The notes under the pieces: generated by a model
The model's database searches: none
Seen by the model: the letters and a program-made list of their open reading frames with translations, nothing else
Told to the model about the DNA's origin: nothing
Assembly: GCF_037975245.1 (NCBI RefSeq)
Contig: NC_092580.1
Coordinates: forward strand, 29,601,501-29,665,500
Source: Apostichopus japonicus
Taxonomy: Eukaryota > Echinodermata > Holothuroidea > Aspidochirotida > Stichopodidae
Direction: 5' to 3'
Length of the DNA stretch: 64,000 bases
Translations under genes and position numbers: made by a program
In this document: positions 1 to 11,191 of the stretch, in pieces
How positions within the stretch are numbered: the stretch's first letter is position 1
Layout of the letters: every line of letters begins with the position of its first letter

Positions 1-297
1 GGTTTAAACAAATTAGCTACATGAGGTGCACCAAAAAACCTCCACAACCCACCAGACTGAAGGCTATTGAGTACTGGACAAGGGTTTGGGGGTTTTAGTA
101 ACAACCGCTGGAAAATTTTATATGGAATTCCTATAAGGAACAGTGATACACAGTTTACAGGCTGAAAATTAAGCCATGATTTGTCTCAGTTAACTGCCTA
201 ATCAGGGAGTTCTGGGCTTCTTATTTTGTGTGGAGAAGCAAAATCTGATTGATACTGCATCCATTATAGGCTTTATTCATCTTCTTTGATTTCACAG

Positions 298-532
298 GTA
301 CAGCCAACCATCCAATCGGAGAAACTTAATGCAAGGGAGTATGTTTACTGGGGAGGAAAAACGAAGAAGTCAAAGTCAGACGAATTTACAATCATCAAAG
401 CAACCACAACGTTGAATATGCGGACTTATTTCAAGTTTTCTTCACCAACAGTACCAACCACATCATCAAAAAGCAAAACTGAGCCTAAACTAACATCACC
501 ATCTATTAACAAGCCTATATTTCAAAATCCAG
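298..532 (+). CDS. Gene A, extracellular stalk exon
   Basis: The acceptor TTTCACAG precedes 298 and a GT donor follows 532. The exon holds 78 codons plus one base. It is rich in Lys, Thr, Ser and Pro, as in a juxtamembrane stalk, and has no Cys. A second possible acceptor six bases on (exon from 304) keeps the same frame and would only drop two residues. Confidence 0.62.
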
Positions 533-3500
533 GTATTTCACATCATGTAATATAAAGGGACAAGATTTTTCCTTGTCTATTAGTCCATAGGCATTTATTT
601 GCTGCATTTTGTGTTGAATTTTTCCATAAATATAATATTTTTGTACCATCTAGACATGTACTGCTAAACCAAAGATAACAGACCTGAAAATATAGTTACC
701 TTGTTCAGTATAAATCATGAGCGCTAGTCGATGCAGGCAAAGATGGAATTAAACCTCTCCTCTGAGCAAACTAATCAAACACTTAATGGATGATTATTTA
801 TGTATCTCTGCATGTAATGTAAAAGATGAAGACTAAGATAGATAAGATGGAAAAAAGATGGAATTAAACCTCTCCTCTGAGCAAGCTAATCAAACACTAT
901 TTGGATGATTATTTATGGATCTCTGCATGTAATGTAAAAGATGAAGACTAAGCGACATCAGCTGCAACACAGCCATAACAGGCTTGACGCAACCGAGTTC
1001 TGTGCACTAGCTGGTTTCTTTGTTAATAGGCGATGGTAAATTTAAGTGTAATGTCATCAGGGGCGCTATAAATAATATCAGTTGCAACAGAGACTGCATG
1101 TTGAATTGTTGGGAACCGTAGTTTTGGCTTAAAGGGTGTGAAGACTCGTGCACAAAGAAATGTCTCATGCCGGTAATCTGACCTAGTTTCGTATGACGTG
1201 TAACAGAAGTGTTAGACACCACCATCGATCCCAGAAAATACACACACAGCTTGCTACCATCGCTAATTAGACACTAGTGTACAGTCAATACATACAACTA
1301 CGGTCAATACCCACAATGCAGTGTACATAGCAGTGATGGACATCTCAGGTCTAGATAAAAGATAACAAGGTATCATGTTTCATTACTGTCTGCATTTTGT
1401 AGTGATAAGAAGAAAACTTCACTTGCATCCAACGGAAAGTTAACTTTTTCAGAGCGCTGCACTCGGTTCGGGGCGAGTCTTCAATGCCTTTAAGAATTGC
1501 CTGTGCCAATTCTTTGGATGAGGGGAAAGGTCTGTAATGGCTTGCATCAAACAAGTATAGCTACATTAATGCCTCCAGTGTCTTCTTGTTTCTTTATTTG
1601 ATGTTTTTCTTTTTATTTCAGGGGCTCTTGTAATATCTGCAGTGGTCCTTTCGTCTGTGTTAGCTTCCTGTCTTCTGATATGGATCATTTTCAAAGTCAA
1701 AACCTTGATCGTGGATTGTGATTTTAAATTAGGTGAGCATTTTGATGATTGGTCATTATAAAATTCGAAAACTTCACAATCCTTCCTCTAGCTGTGACAC
1801 TTCATCTGTAATTACACTTCCTCTTTTGATGCATGAACCATTAACAACACACTAAAATTTTAAAAGCACTAATCAGCACAACCTTGCATGGAGATCTAAT
1901 TATAGACCAAATTTAGATTCTGAATATGTCTCAGAATGCCCCAGTTGGCATCTTAATTTCTGCACTGGGGGGTTGTACCCCCAGATCCCCCTGCATGGGA
2001 GTTGCCAGGGACCCTAGACCCAGGGTCAAAAGCCTGTTTGTAAAATTTGGAGGAGGAGAGTGTCAAGACTATCAGATCAGATTCAAGCAAATGGATTGAG
2101 CACACTTGTGTGAGCGTACCTTGCTCTATTCATATGGACTGACACACTTGTGTGAGCATGCCTTGCTCTATTCATATGGATTGACACACTTGTGTGAGCA
2201 AGCCATGCTCAATTCATATGGATTGAGCACACTTGTGTGAGCGTACCTTGCTCTATTCATATGGATTGACACACTTGTGTGAGCATGCCTTGCTCTATTC
2301 ATATGGATTGACACACTTGTGTGAGCAAGCCATGCTCAATTCATATGGATTGAGCACACTTGTGTGAGCGTACCTTGCTCTATTCATATGGATTGACACA
2401 CTTGTGTGAGCATGCCTTGCTCTATTCATATGGATTGACACACTTGTGTGAGCAAGCCATGCTCAATTCATATGGATTGAGCACACTTGTGTGAGCGTGC
2501 CTTGCTCTATTCATATTGATTGAGCACACTTGTGTGAGCGTGCCTTGCTCTATTCCTACGGATTGAGCACACTTGTGTGAGCGTGCCTTGCTCTATTCAT
2601 ATTGATTGAGAACACTTGTGTGAGCGTGCCTTGCTCTATTCATATGGATTGACACACTTGTGTGAGCGTGCCTTGCTCTATTCATATGGATTGGGCACAC
2701 TTGTGTGAGTGAGCCTTGCTCTATTCATATGGATTGACACACTTGTGTGAGCATGCCTTGCTCTATTCATATGGATTGACACACTTGTGTGAGAGTGCCT
2801 TGCTCTATTCATATGGATTGACACACTTTTGTGAGCGTGCCTTGCTCTATTCATATGGATTGGGCACACTTGTGTGAGAGTGCCTTGCTCTATTCATATG
2901 GATTGAGCACACTTGTGTGAGCGTGCCTTGCTCTATTCATATGGATTGGGCACACTTGTGTGAGCGTGCCTTGTTCTATTCATATGGGTTGGGCACACTT
3001 GTGTGAGCGTGCCTTGCTCTATTCATATGGATTGAGCACACTTGTGTGAGATTGCCTCGCTCTATTCATATGGATCAGGCACACTTGCGTGAGAGTGCCT
3101 TGCTCTATACATATGGATTGGGCACACTTGTGTGAGCGTGCCTTGCTCTATTCCTATGGATTGGGCACACTTGTGTGAGTGTGCCTTGCTATTCATATGG
3201 ATTGGGCACACTTGTGTGAGAATGCCTTGCTCTATTCATATGGATTGGGCACACTTGGGTGAGAGTGCCTTGCTCTATTCATATGGATTGGGCACACTTG
3301 TGTGAGAGTGCCTTGCTCTATTCATATGGATTGGGCACACTTGTGTGAGTGTGCCTTGCTCTATTCATATGGATTGACACACTTGTGTGAGTGTGCCTTG
3401 CTCTATTCATATTGATTGGGCACACTTGTGTGAGAGTGCCTTGCTCTATTCATATGGATTGGGCACACTTGTGTGAGTGTGCCTTGCTCTATTCATTTGG

Positions 3501-4128
3501 ATTGGGCACACTTGTGTGAGTGTGCCTTGCTCTATTCATATGGATTGGGCACACTTGTGTGAGAATGCCTTGCTCTATTCATATGGATTGGGCACACTTG
3601 TGTGAGTGTGCCTTTCTCTATTCATATGGATTGAGCACACTTGTGTGAGCGTGCCTTTCTCTATTCATATGGATTGACACACTTGTGTGAGTGTGCCTTG
3701 CTCTAATCATATTGGGTTTACACATGAACAGAGGACAAACGGTTGATTGGGGCATCAAGACTTTAAGTGATGTGTGAGAGAAACAGTGTTATCACAGGCT
3801 ACAGAGGAAGCAGAGTGTGGCTGATATGGGTATTGGGCACTGCACCATATCTGAAATTCAGGTCAACAATTTCTTCTTCTATTTTTTCACCTCTTCTTCT
3901 TCTCTTTTCCTTGTAGATTCTATCACAATGGTGCCGGTTGACCCAAATCATCCAATGCTACACCAAGAACATCAAAAACTGGATGGGACACAGTGCTTGA
4001 GAAATAAATTCAATGACTTTAAACCATCTGACTTGGAGACTGTGACAAGCGATGGGGATGTCCTTCAAAGTGTTATATCTATGGACGATCAGTCGATCTC
4101 GGAGACATTGCTGGAGAAGCTACATTGA
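298..4128 (+). CDS. Gene A: 3' part of a single-pass membrane receptor-like gene (exons 298-532, 1622-1732, 3917-4128)
   Basis: Three exons join in frame with a consistent phase-1 pattern: 298-532 (phase 0 in, phase 1 out), 1622-1732 (phase 1/1) and 3917-4128 (ends in TGA). The joined product is a Ser/Thr/Lys-rich extracellular stalk, one hydrophobic helix (about 23 residues from ALVISAVVLSS to LLIWIIFKV) followed by Lys, then a cytoplasmic tail of about 80 residues ending EKLH. The tail is acidic and Ser-rich, with no kinase, TIR, death or SEFIR domain visible. The upstream ectodomain exons lie outside the window. I do not recognise the protein by sequence. Exon phases around the transmembrane exon match gene B (23054-56651), and both preceding exons start phase 0 with a QP pair, so A may be a diverged tandem relative. 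The splice model is well supported; the relationship is inference. Confidence 0.72.
742..951 (+). repeat. Imperfect 115-bp tandem duplication in a gene A intron
   Basis: Two copies of a segment of about 95 bp start at 742 and 857. They share the run from GATGGAATTAAACC through AAGATGAAGACTAAG with a few substitutions. A short purine-rich spacer separates them. This looks like a local duplication with no sign of function. Confidence 0.8.
1129..1493 (-). mobile_element. TTAA-ended MITE, copy 1 (365 bp)
   Basis: The outer ends read TTAAAGG...CCTTTAA with subterminal TGTGAAGACTCG / CGAGTCTTCAAT inverted. Two more copies are in this window in the opposite orientation (25427-25784 and 38874-39245), sharing long internal stretches such as the GGGATCGATGGTGGTGT block. 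The TTAA ends suggest a piggyBac-type non-autonomous element; that superfamily assignment is inference. No transposase is encoded. It lies in the intron before gene A's transmembrane exon. Confidence 0.75.
1622..1732 (+). CDS. Gene A, transmembrane exon
   Basis: The exon is bounded by TTTATTTCAG and G|GTGAGC, phase 1 on both sides. It encodes a long uncharged stretch of Ala, Val, Leu, Ile and Ser followed by Lys-Val-Lys, which is a typical type I transmembrane helix with a basic stop-transfer signal. Confidence 0.8.
2091..3715 (+). repeat. 42/43-bp minisatellite, about 38 units, with a 127-bp higher-order repeat at its left end
   Basis: Units run like ATTGAGCACACTTGTGTGAG + CGTGCCTTGCTCTATTCATA + TGG. 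GAGCACAC (43 bp) and GACACAC (42 bp) variants alternate. Each unit contains the hairpin-prone CACACTTGTGTG. In the first part (about 2092-2470) three unit types (GCGTACC, GCATGCC, GCAAGCC) recur in order three times with a 127-bp period; further right the units are irregular. It fills most of gene A's last intron. The minus strand is open for short stretches only because 42 bp is a multiple of three, so it is not a gene. Confidence 0.95.
3917..4128 (+). CDS. Gene A, terminal exon with the cytoplasmic tail
   Basis: A strong pyrimidine tract (TTCTTCTTCT...TTCCTTGTAG) precedes 3917. Phase 1 joins give Asp at the junction, then 69 residues and TGA. The tail contains DPNHPMLHQEHQKLDGTQ and an acidic Ser-rich segment (SDGDVLQSVISMDDQSISE). 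No known signalling domain is recognised. Confidence 0.78.
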
Positions 4129-4535
4129 CAAGTTGCTAAAATCCAAGTAGTTTATGCAGCTCTATCCAAATTCCTGATATCAATGTTGGTCCCAAGTAAT
4201 TGCATAATTGGATTGGAATGTGTTACATGGAGAGTTTTGTGCTTTTGAGTGGCAGGTTTATGATTAGCTTGGTGCTTCTCTTTAATCCTTCTGAAGACCT
4301 GTGGATCTTACGGTCTAACCTTAACTGTGGCATCAACCATACAAGGTGGGCAAGTAAAGTGACAAATTATATATGTAGGAGTGACTTAAGCACAAATCGC
4401 ATTGCAAGAATGAATTTTAATTCAATACCATGAACATTTCTTTCGAGTGCCTTTGTTTAACAAAAACACGTTTTACAAAAACAGGCTGGATCGATTCATG
4501 CTACCTACTGTATATACTCTGCTAAATAAATAGAT
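4129..4535 (+). terminator. Gene A 3' untranslated region with a poly(A) signal
   Basis: Non-coding sequence follows the TGA. A canonical AATAAA lies at 4525-4530, about 400 bases downstream of the stop. No competing AATAAA was noticed in between, so this is the likely cleavage signal. Confidence 0.5.
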
Positions 4536-5998
4536 GTTGAGATTGGTTTTATACCCAATTCACATATTAACTCAGTGAATCCAAGAACAGCTCTTAAAAA
4601 AGGGTCTGATATGAAAGCACCGGTTTGGTATCAATCTTAGCAAGATCTGGAAAAGTAAATGCTAACTACTGAGTCTGAGATCTGCTATTGAATTTAACTT
4701 CTTTGAGGGTTAATTCATCCTTTTCTTGAAGTTTTTTGTTGTTAATGCCATAAGGTGATGGACGGAATTTTGAGATTTTGTTATAATGTGCTATTTTTTG
4801 TCCGGACCAGAAATTACTCTGCTCCTAGTATGCTGGGTTAGGGTATAGCTCATCTGTTACGGAGGAGTATTTGCCACATAATGTTTCTTTTTTTTTCCTC
4901 TTATTTTTCTTTTTTTGGGTTCTAGTAATGCACATTAGTATTCTTCTCGTTAATTGTTTGTAACGTATCAACTTAATGTTGAGCATCTCATGCTCGGTTG
5001 TATTTTCTTTCTATCGTTCCATGTCCGTTATTAGTACCGACATTTGATACTTAAATTGATCAGGTGGATAAAGAGGCCTTGTCTGAATATTTCCTAGTAG
5101 AACTTTGTCTAATACCATCTTTTTCAAACTGGTATTCTTCTTTTCTTTAGGCGAGATGGCTGGGGGAGGGTAGGGGGGGGGGGGTTAGAAGAGGATATAT
5201 GGGTCCTTACAGGGTCTTGACAGTTTACTTAAATACACTGTCAAGACAGTCTGAACAAGTCCAAAAGTGTCAACCTTAATGGGATAACTTTGTAACAATG
5301 ATGTCAAGTGTGTATGATGTCATACAACACATGGTTAAGGGACCGTGTGATCTCCAGATATGCTGGAAAGTCAAATAACGGTCAATACAGCATGCTCAAA
5401 TGCTAATGTCAAGTCATTTTTGTCTCAATTTATTTGATTTCATCTCACTGTCAAAAAGAGGTTTGAAACCACTGGAATATGTATTGTTCAAGAAACCTTG
5501 CTAGAATGTGGGGAGGGAGAATACTAGCATGATGGGTTTATTTTTTGGTAGGTTTTAACAATAATGAGTATATGGAATACAGAATTATTGAATATCTATA
5601 TTTTTTTCTACTATATTTTTGTATTTTTGCTGGGTTTTTTATACTCATATACTAGTCTATAAGGACAAAACTTTTTTTTTTTTTTTTCATCCGCGGTTAT
5701 GTGATTGCGTTATACATTTTGGTCAGTATTATATAAGTTACTTTGAATTTCTCAATTTCTTCCTTCTCTGTCTTTGTGATATATAAACAACTTTACCAAT
5801 GTAAATTATAGAACATTTTTGTCGTTCCTCGGAAATGTTTGGTATTTGACACTAATTTAAATTATTTCAATCACGTTTTTTTTTCTTATGATCAATATAT
5901 ACCTGGAAATAATTGTGGAAGAAAAATCAATATTTTGTATAATACTATTATCCTTTAGACCTTTTATTTTGTTATGATTAATTTTTTTTTTCAACGCA
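4536..5998. other. AT-rich intergenic sequence, no gene seen
   Basis: The segment holds many T runs and one long G run near 5172-5184. There is no ORF with plausible splice sites and no recognisable domain. It reads as intergenic DNA downstream of gene A. Confidence 0.6.
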
Positions 5999-6006
5999 GA
6001 ATCACA

Positions 6007-6320
6007 CAAGGGCGTAGGAACCGGGGGGCTGGGAAGTATGAAGTAAGAAGTATCATTCCGCCCCCGCTTCGCAAGTCAGAAAACCCCTTTTTCATTTACA
6101 AATGAGAAAAAAATCTCATTTGGAGCACCAAATTGCATCTAAGGCCAGGTGAAAATGCAAAGTTATTTACAAAATGGAGTGGGTGTTGAAGTGTGCTATA
6201 TTGCACCAAATTGCATCTGAGGCTACCTGGAAATGCAAAAAAAATCCATAGACCCCTCCCCCAGGCCGGCCATCAGTCTTCAGCCCCCCCCCCACTCAAA
6301 AGTACCTTCCTACGCCACTG
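6007..6320. mobile_element. hAT-like MITE, 314 bp, 8-bp TSD GAATCACA
   Basis: The ends CAAGGGCGTAGGAACC and CCTTCCTACGCCACTG are imperfect inverted repeats. The 8 bases before the left end (5999-6006) and after the right end (6321-6328) are both GAATCACA. An 8-bp duplication with CA...TG ends is the hAT signature. The inside is non-coding, with a duplicated piece (GCACCAAATTGCATCT) and C/G runs near the termini. Confidence 0.85.
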
Positions 6321-6329
6321 GAATCACAT

Positions 6330-7406
6330 AATATCTAGCAAGAACATTTTGAAAAATCTTGCAATCTCAATAGAATCGGCTAGAAACTGCTCCATATTGC
6401 TTATGTTTACTGCTACCTCACTGAAATATTTTGTTACAAGAAAGGTATAACAAGGTAACTATTTACCTCATAAGGGAGTAAGCTTCACTTGTTGTTCTGT
6501 CTAACATACTCTAAGTATGATATATCTTAGTGGCTAGTACTACAGAGCCTGAAAGATCTCCCTTTCATGTTCCAAAACTTATTTGCATTTCTAAGGAATG
6601 GGCACATGAAGACACCACTGGTCATAGTACATGTCTGTTAGGTTTAGAAACATTGCTTGTTATAGTCTCGAGACTTGAATAATCTATTTTCCATGTGCTG
6701 TCAAGTTTGGTTGCGAGATGAATCTCTCCTTTTAGGATGGAGACTTTAGAAATCCACCAATAATTGAAAAAATCAACCACTCTCAATGTGCTGTAAAGGT
6801 TAGGTTTAGTGATGAGTCTTTTTAATAATCGAGACAACCGTACAGGTATCATTTGTTAGGTTTAGAAATGTGTCTTATTTTTTAAGAAGCATATGCATCC
6901 ACATGTGAAACCATCAAGAGGCTATTTATTTACATACATCAGGTCAGAAACAAAAGAATGATGGAGCTTAATATGCTCACTGGGATGTAGTCCCAGAGGT
7001 CATTGAATGGAATACCACTTCTAGTCAAATGTCCTCTGCTCTTTACAAATCTGTATATAGTTTTCTATGGTAAGTATTCCAATGCTGATTTACATATAAA
7101 ATAGAACAGATATATGAAACATGAAGGTTGCTTTATATTAAAAAGTATTCGCCCAATTATAAGAGTAGATCAAATTCATTTAAACTTTGCATTTTTGATA
7201 TGGAAATTCTGGAGATATAAAAAAAGCTTGGTAAATGGATATTTTGCTTTGTGATTAATAAATATAGCACAGACACTGGGAGTATTTTCTTCCTTGTTTT
7301 GTTTGCTTTTCTGTTTGTTTGTTTGTTGTCTCTTATTCCTCTTTCATCCTGCTCCTACTCCCCAAATTTAAACCAATTAGAACTTTATTGTTCCACTTTC
7401 TATAGC
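6330..7406. other. Intergenic sequence, no gene seen
   Basis: AT-rich DNA with a few short open stretches that lack splice context or recognisable motifs. Confidence 0.55.
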
Positions 7407-7414
7407 GTTACAAA

Positions 7415-8067
7415 CAAGGGCGGCGGAACCGGGGGGGCACAGGCGGCACGTGCCCCCCCCCCACTTTTCCTCGGGTTAAAAATGTGCCCTTTTTCTACGT
7501 AAAAATTGAGGTGTCTCAAGTTAGCAAGAGGCCAAGGAACCAGAAAGTACACTCTGGAAGGGCCGTTTCCAGCCATCTGAGGGGTTTGTAAAACCAAAAA
7601 ATTTCCTGTACGCTCCGCGCCAACCGATGGTGGCGCTCAGCTCAGATAGTCGTGCATACAACTTTGCAAATCCTGGCTACGCCCCTGACTTTTAATGAAT
7701 TTCTGTGGGTCAAACTCAAAGCTTTTTCGAATGGAAAGAACTTGTTAAGATTTTGACAAGAAATAAACTCAAATTCGGAGGATTCCTACATTACCAACTA
7801 GCATGACTTCACCTCATCTTGTCTCAAAAGAAAACTTGTTCCTTGTTTCCCAATTTGCACATTGGATATTGCAGTGCTAGTATGCATAATTTCCTTGAAG
7901 GGGGGGGGGGGGGGGCATTGATGGAGTGATGTGTATACGCAAATAAGATAACACAATAAGAGTTATAAAGGGTACTAAATATAAGGCTGCATCAGTCTAA
8001 TCGAATTTCTGCAAAGTGCCCTTTGATGTCGGTGCCCCCCAGATTAAAAGTGCTTCCGCCGCCCTTG
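7415..8067. mobile_element. hAT-like element, 653 bp, perfect 14-bp ends, TSD GTTACAAA
   Basis: Left end CAAGGGCGGCGGAA and right end TTCCGCCGCCCTTG are perfect inverted repeats. GTTACAAA flanks both sides (7407-7414 and 8068-8075). Inside, at about 7500-7686, is an inverted remnant of another element ending CTACGCCCCTG, with the shared subterminal block (GCGCCAACCGATGGTGGCGC) in reverse. A 14-base G run lies near 7901-7914. No transposase coding was seen. Confidence 0.9.
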
Positions 8068-8654
8068 GTTACAAACTTTGGGCTGTAATGATATAAAACC
8101 TGCCATTTAAGTTTATAACTCCCTCCCATCTGATCGTAGAATATGCAATATCACATTTTTTAAATTTTTTTTAACTTCCACATCAAGGACTGCAGCAAGA
8201 AACGGCAGACATAGCATGAAATTTCACAACCCCCACCTCAACCCCCCAAACATTGATTCTCTAATCTACGTCGCGGCCCACAATACCCGTCAGCCCCACT
8301 TTTCAAGGTTTTAAGCCCCATATTTGTTCAGAATTTGAAAATTCACATTTCTCGTGAATAAACTCACTTCAAAACATACCCATAATGTTGTACAAAATTT
8401 CATCTATGGACAACCAATATAGAAAAAACTTCCTTGAACCCCTAACAGACCGGTCAAAATTGCACGAGTAGAGGGAAGTGTGATGTAGAATGTTGGTCAG
8501 AAATTGTCGAAAATTCAGACACAGTTAATTTATTGGTGTACAAATATTAAAACCTGTTATAACGGCTATTATAAAACTTGGTTGAAGAAAATGAAAAAAT
8601 AGCAGATATTTCCGAAACCGAACACTACACACATAGGCGTAGGAGGCGCGGCGG

Positions 8655-9030
8655 CAGTGGCGGATCTAGGGGTATTGGTCAGGAGTGGCGAGAATGGTCT
8701 GAAGGGGCGCTTTCGACACTATCTAAGCGGAGCGCCACCACTGGTTGGCGCGTATCGTAGAGAAAATTTTTGAGTAAAGATACTCCCTAGATCGCCGGAA
8801 ATGACCCTTTCCGGGCCTGGCTAATTTGCAGATAAACGAAGAATAAGGTGTCATCGCCAAATTACAGCAACAAAATGTGACAAATGTCAATAAGTAGATG
8901 AGAGCGCAATAAAAAAGTCAATAATCACGAATAAGTAAAAAGTGGTAAAGAGCTGAAAAAGGCGCCAGCAGTCCATTTGAGTCCGTCAGAGGGGCATCCG
9001 CCCCCTGACCATATGGACGCTCCGCCACTG
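8655..9030 (+). mobile_element. hAT-like MITE, 376 bp, TSD CGCGGCGG
   Basis: Termini CAGTGGCGGA and TCCGCCACTG are a perfect inverted pair. CGCGGCGG occurs at 8647-8654 and 9031-9038. It is closely similar along its length to the copy at 11509-11908, including the shared block CTAAGCGGAGCGCCACCAC and the right part GGCGCCAGCAGTCCATTTG. It is non-coding. Confidence 0.92.
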
Positions 9031-9038
9031 CGCGGCGG

Positions 9039-9385
9039 GGGTGCAGGCCCTAATTCGCCATTACTAATGTAAAAGAGAGTTTTGACATAATTGGACCTCC
9101 ATGCTTTTTATACATCTACATGTGACATGTCGTTGTTTACATTAGCATCCCGCGGTATACTGCGCAATTTGAACGGACCGTACGGTACATGATGGCATGC
9201 GATGTAATAACCGATGCTTGCTTATATGATATTGACATGAAAACGTTGAACGCGCGCTTCGCGCGCGAAAATTTTTGGTTATTTTTTCAGGCAAGTCGGA
9301 CAGTTTTGAGGCTTTTCATCCTGGAACGCCATTTTCATGCTCACTGATATGATGTGATATCTGCTGTTTGCGTTACAAATTCGAA
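9039..9385. other. Intergenic sequence with a GC palindrome
   Basis: No gene is seen. At 9252-9268 CGCGCGCTTCGCGCGCG can form a strong hairpin. It is followed by AAAATTTTTGG, resembling the subterminal block of the local hAT-like elements, so it may be a decayed copy. Confidence 0.5.
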
Positions 9386-9635
9386 CAGGCGCGTAGCAAG
9401 GAATTTGCCAAGGGAGGGGTGAAGCCTGTAGGCAAATTATCTAAGCGTAGCGCCACCATAGGTTGGCGCGAAGCGTACAAGCAAATTTTGGCCGAAAATG
9501 TCTCCCAGATCATTGGAAATGACACTTCCCAGGCCTTGTAAGTTGCCTCTAAGCACTTTCTATTTTGAAATTACTTAGCGATATCATTTAAAAAAATGCT
9601 GAATGGGGGGGGGCGGTCGCCACCATCCCAAAATG
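9386..9635 (+). mobile_element. Right-truncated copy of the CAGGCGCGTAGC MITE family
   Basis: It starts CAGGCGCGTAGCAAGGAATT and matches the complete copy at 49974-50271 through the subterminal block, the CCCAGATC / GGAAATG / CTTCCCAGGCCTTG segment and the TTTTGAAATTACT tract. It ends in GGGGGGGGGCGGTCGCC with no matching right terminus and no flanking duplication. Confidence 0.8.
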
Positions 9636-9879
9636 CGTCATGTTCCCCGACGACACGGTCGAGTTCGAGACCAGCCACAGTTGGTTTCATAGCACAATTC
9701 TACACACGCGCTATGATAGACCATATATAGTATATATATATAGATCATTAGTGAGAGAGGAAAATGGAAACGTCAAAAAATGGAGTTGTCGGGGTAGGGT
9801 GAGTCACACTTTTACGAAATAATTGATCCGTCACTGGCTACCCTTCAGCGCAGTAATGATGTCACTGTTCTTCTTTCTC

Positions 9880-10066
9880 TTCCCGGTGTCTTCGCGTTTT
9901 GCTTTTCCTCCCTCTTTTTCTCCTTTTTCTCTCTTTCTTCTTTTTCTTTTCCCTTCCTTCCTCTCCTCCTCCTCTTTTTTCCCCTCTTTTTTCTTCTCTT
10001 TTTTTCTCTTCTCTTTTTCTTACCCGGGGGGCGCGCGCCCCCAACGCCCCCCCCTGGATACGCACC
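9880..10066. repeat. 125-bp polypyrimidine tract ending in an orphan transposon terminus
   Basis: About 9896-10022 on the + strand is almost entirely C and T (TTTTTCTCC and CTTCC repeats). After it comes a G/C-rich stretch and CCTGGATACGCACCTG, which looks like a right terminus of the local MITEs. No left partner with a matching duplication was found. Polar purine/pyrimidine strands like this can form triplex (H-DNA). Both strands are open in several frames, but only as low-complexity Pro/Ser/Phe or Lys/Arg/Glu strings. Confidence 0.75.
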
Positions 10067-11191
10067 TGCATAAGTACGGTAGTGTTTGGAAGCCATGGTA
10101 GTCCTACCATGCGAAATAATAGCGTAATAAAACATATATAAATGAAAACTACAAAAGAAAGAATTGTGTCAAAGAGTAACCAATTTTAAGAATTTTGTAT
10201 ATTTATATCATATTTTTAACTTGGTTATGGACAATTAAAAAGTGCATAGTGTACGTGTGTATCGGTTGGGGCGAAAATTTATATGGTCCCCGAGATACAG
10301 AGGGAAACTTCCGTTGTAGTGAACCCCTTCTTCAAACTCGTCTCCCACCCCATGCGGGACATACCACTGCTTCTGAAAGCTGTAGCTACAACTAAATAAA
10401 ACTACTAACCCAGGCTCCAGGATATCGGAGAGAGGGGTGAGAGGATGCTGCTATCCCGTTCTGACACCTTTGCTCGGGGTTCCCGTGTAGGTCGTGAAGC
10501 CAGTTCCGTCTCCATACTCACCCTAACCGTGCATTGATTTACCTCTCAAAGATTAGAGCAAAAGTCATATTTTAAATAAATATATCATAGCGACGATAAC
10601 GTCGACATCGATGATGGATAGACGTCAGTTCAGTGGCGTACTAAGCGGGGGCGGTCCGCCCCAGGTACCAGTCAGGGGGTGTCATGCCATATTGATCATA
10701 TAGTTAGAAGCTTTGCCAAAGATACCACCAGTTTCCATATAAGACTCTAATTCTTTAACCTTTTTCCGGGCGAATGGTGCCCAATAAAATCCTAACACTT
10801 TGAAGAATTTGTATCTTCCCAACTCTTCTAGCTATAGACTTTGATTGAGTGTTAGAATAACATACAGATATATTCAAAAATATTTAAGAGGGGGGTGGCT
10901 ATTGATGTTTATTTCCAAAAAAAAAATCAAACGTTTTTTTATGAAAAAATGTGAAAATTCCACACTTTGACTTTTTATTTCTTCAAAAAAAACTAGGCTC
11001 CACTTAGAAACAGACCAGCACCTTCATAATTGTTCTAGAACAATCCCAACACATAAAAAAAATACCTGAAAAGATCAGGGCTATAGAGAATTGAACATTG
11101 AATTATCATCGGAATATTGCCAAAAACCGAACAAAAAGTTCAAAAAAACTCTTCATTGTTTCAAAAAAATCATATCTCGGTCACCCTACCC
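10067..11191. other. Intergenic sequence with an orphan MITE left end
   Basis: No gene was recognised. At about 10631 CAGTGGCGTACTAAGCGGGG looks like a left terminus of the same transposon group. No right end with a matching duplication was found nearby. Confidence 0.5.

Noticed and set aside
2678-2869. Minus-strand open frame with repeated HMNRARHAHTSVSI-like peptide
   Set aside because: It is only the 42-bp minisatellite unit read in a multiple of three; 43-bp units break the frame on both sides and there is no gene context.
9386-10066. A single element from CAGGCGCGTAGC (9386) to GGATACGCACCTG (10066)
   Set aside because: The termini are similar, but the flanking 8-mers (AATTCGAA and CATAAGTA) do not match, so these are treated as two separate remnants.
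9845-10135. Lys/Arg/Glu-rich minus-strand frames and Phe/Ser/Pro-rich plus-strand frames
   Set aside because: Low-complexity translation of a polypyrimidine tract, open in several frames at once.
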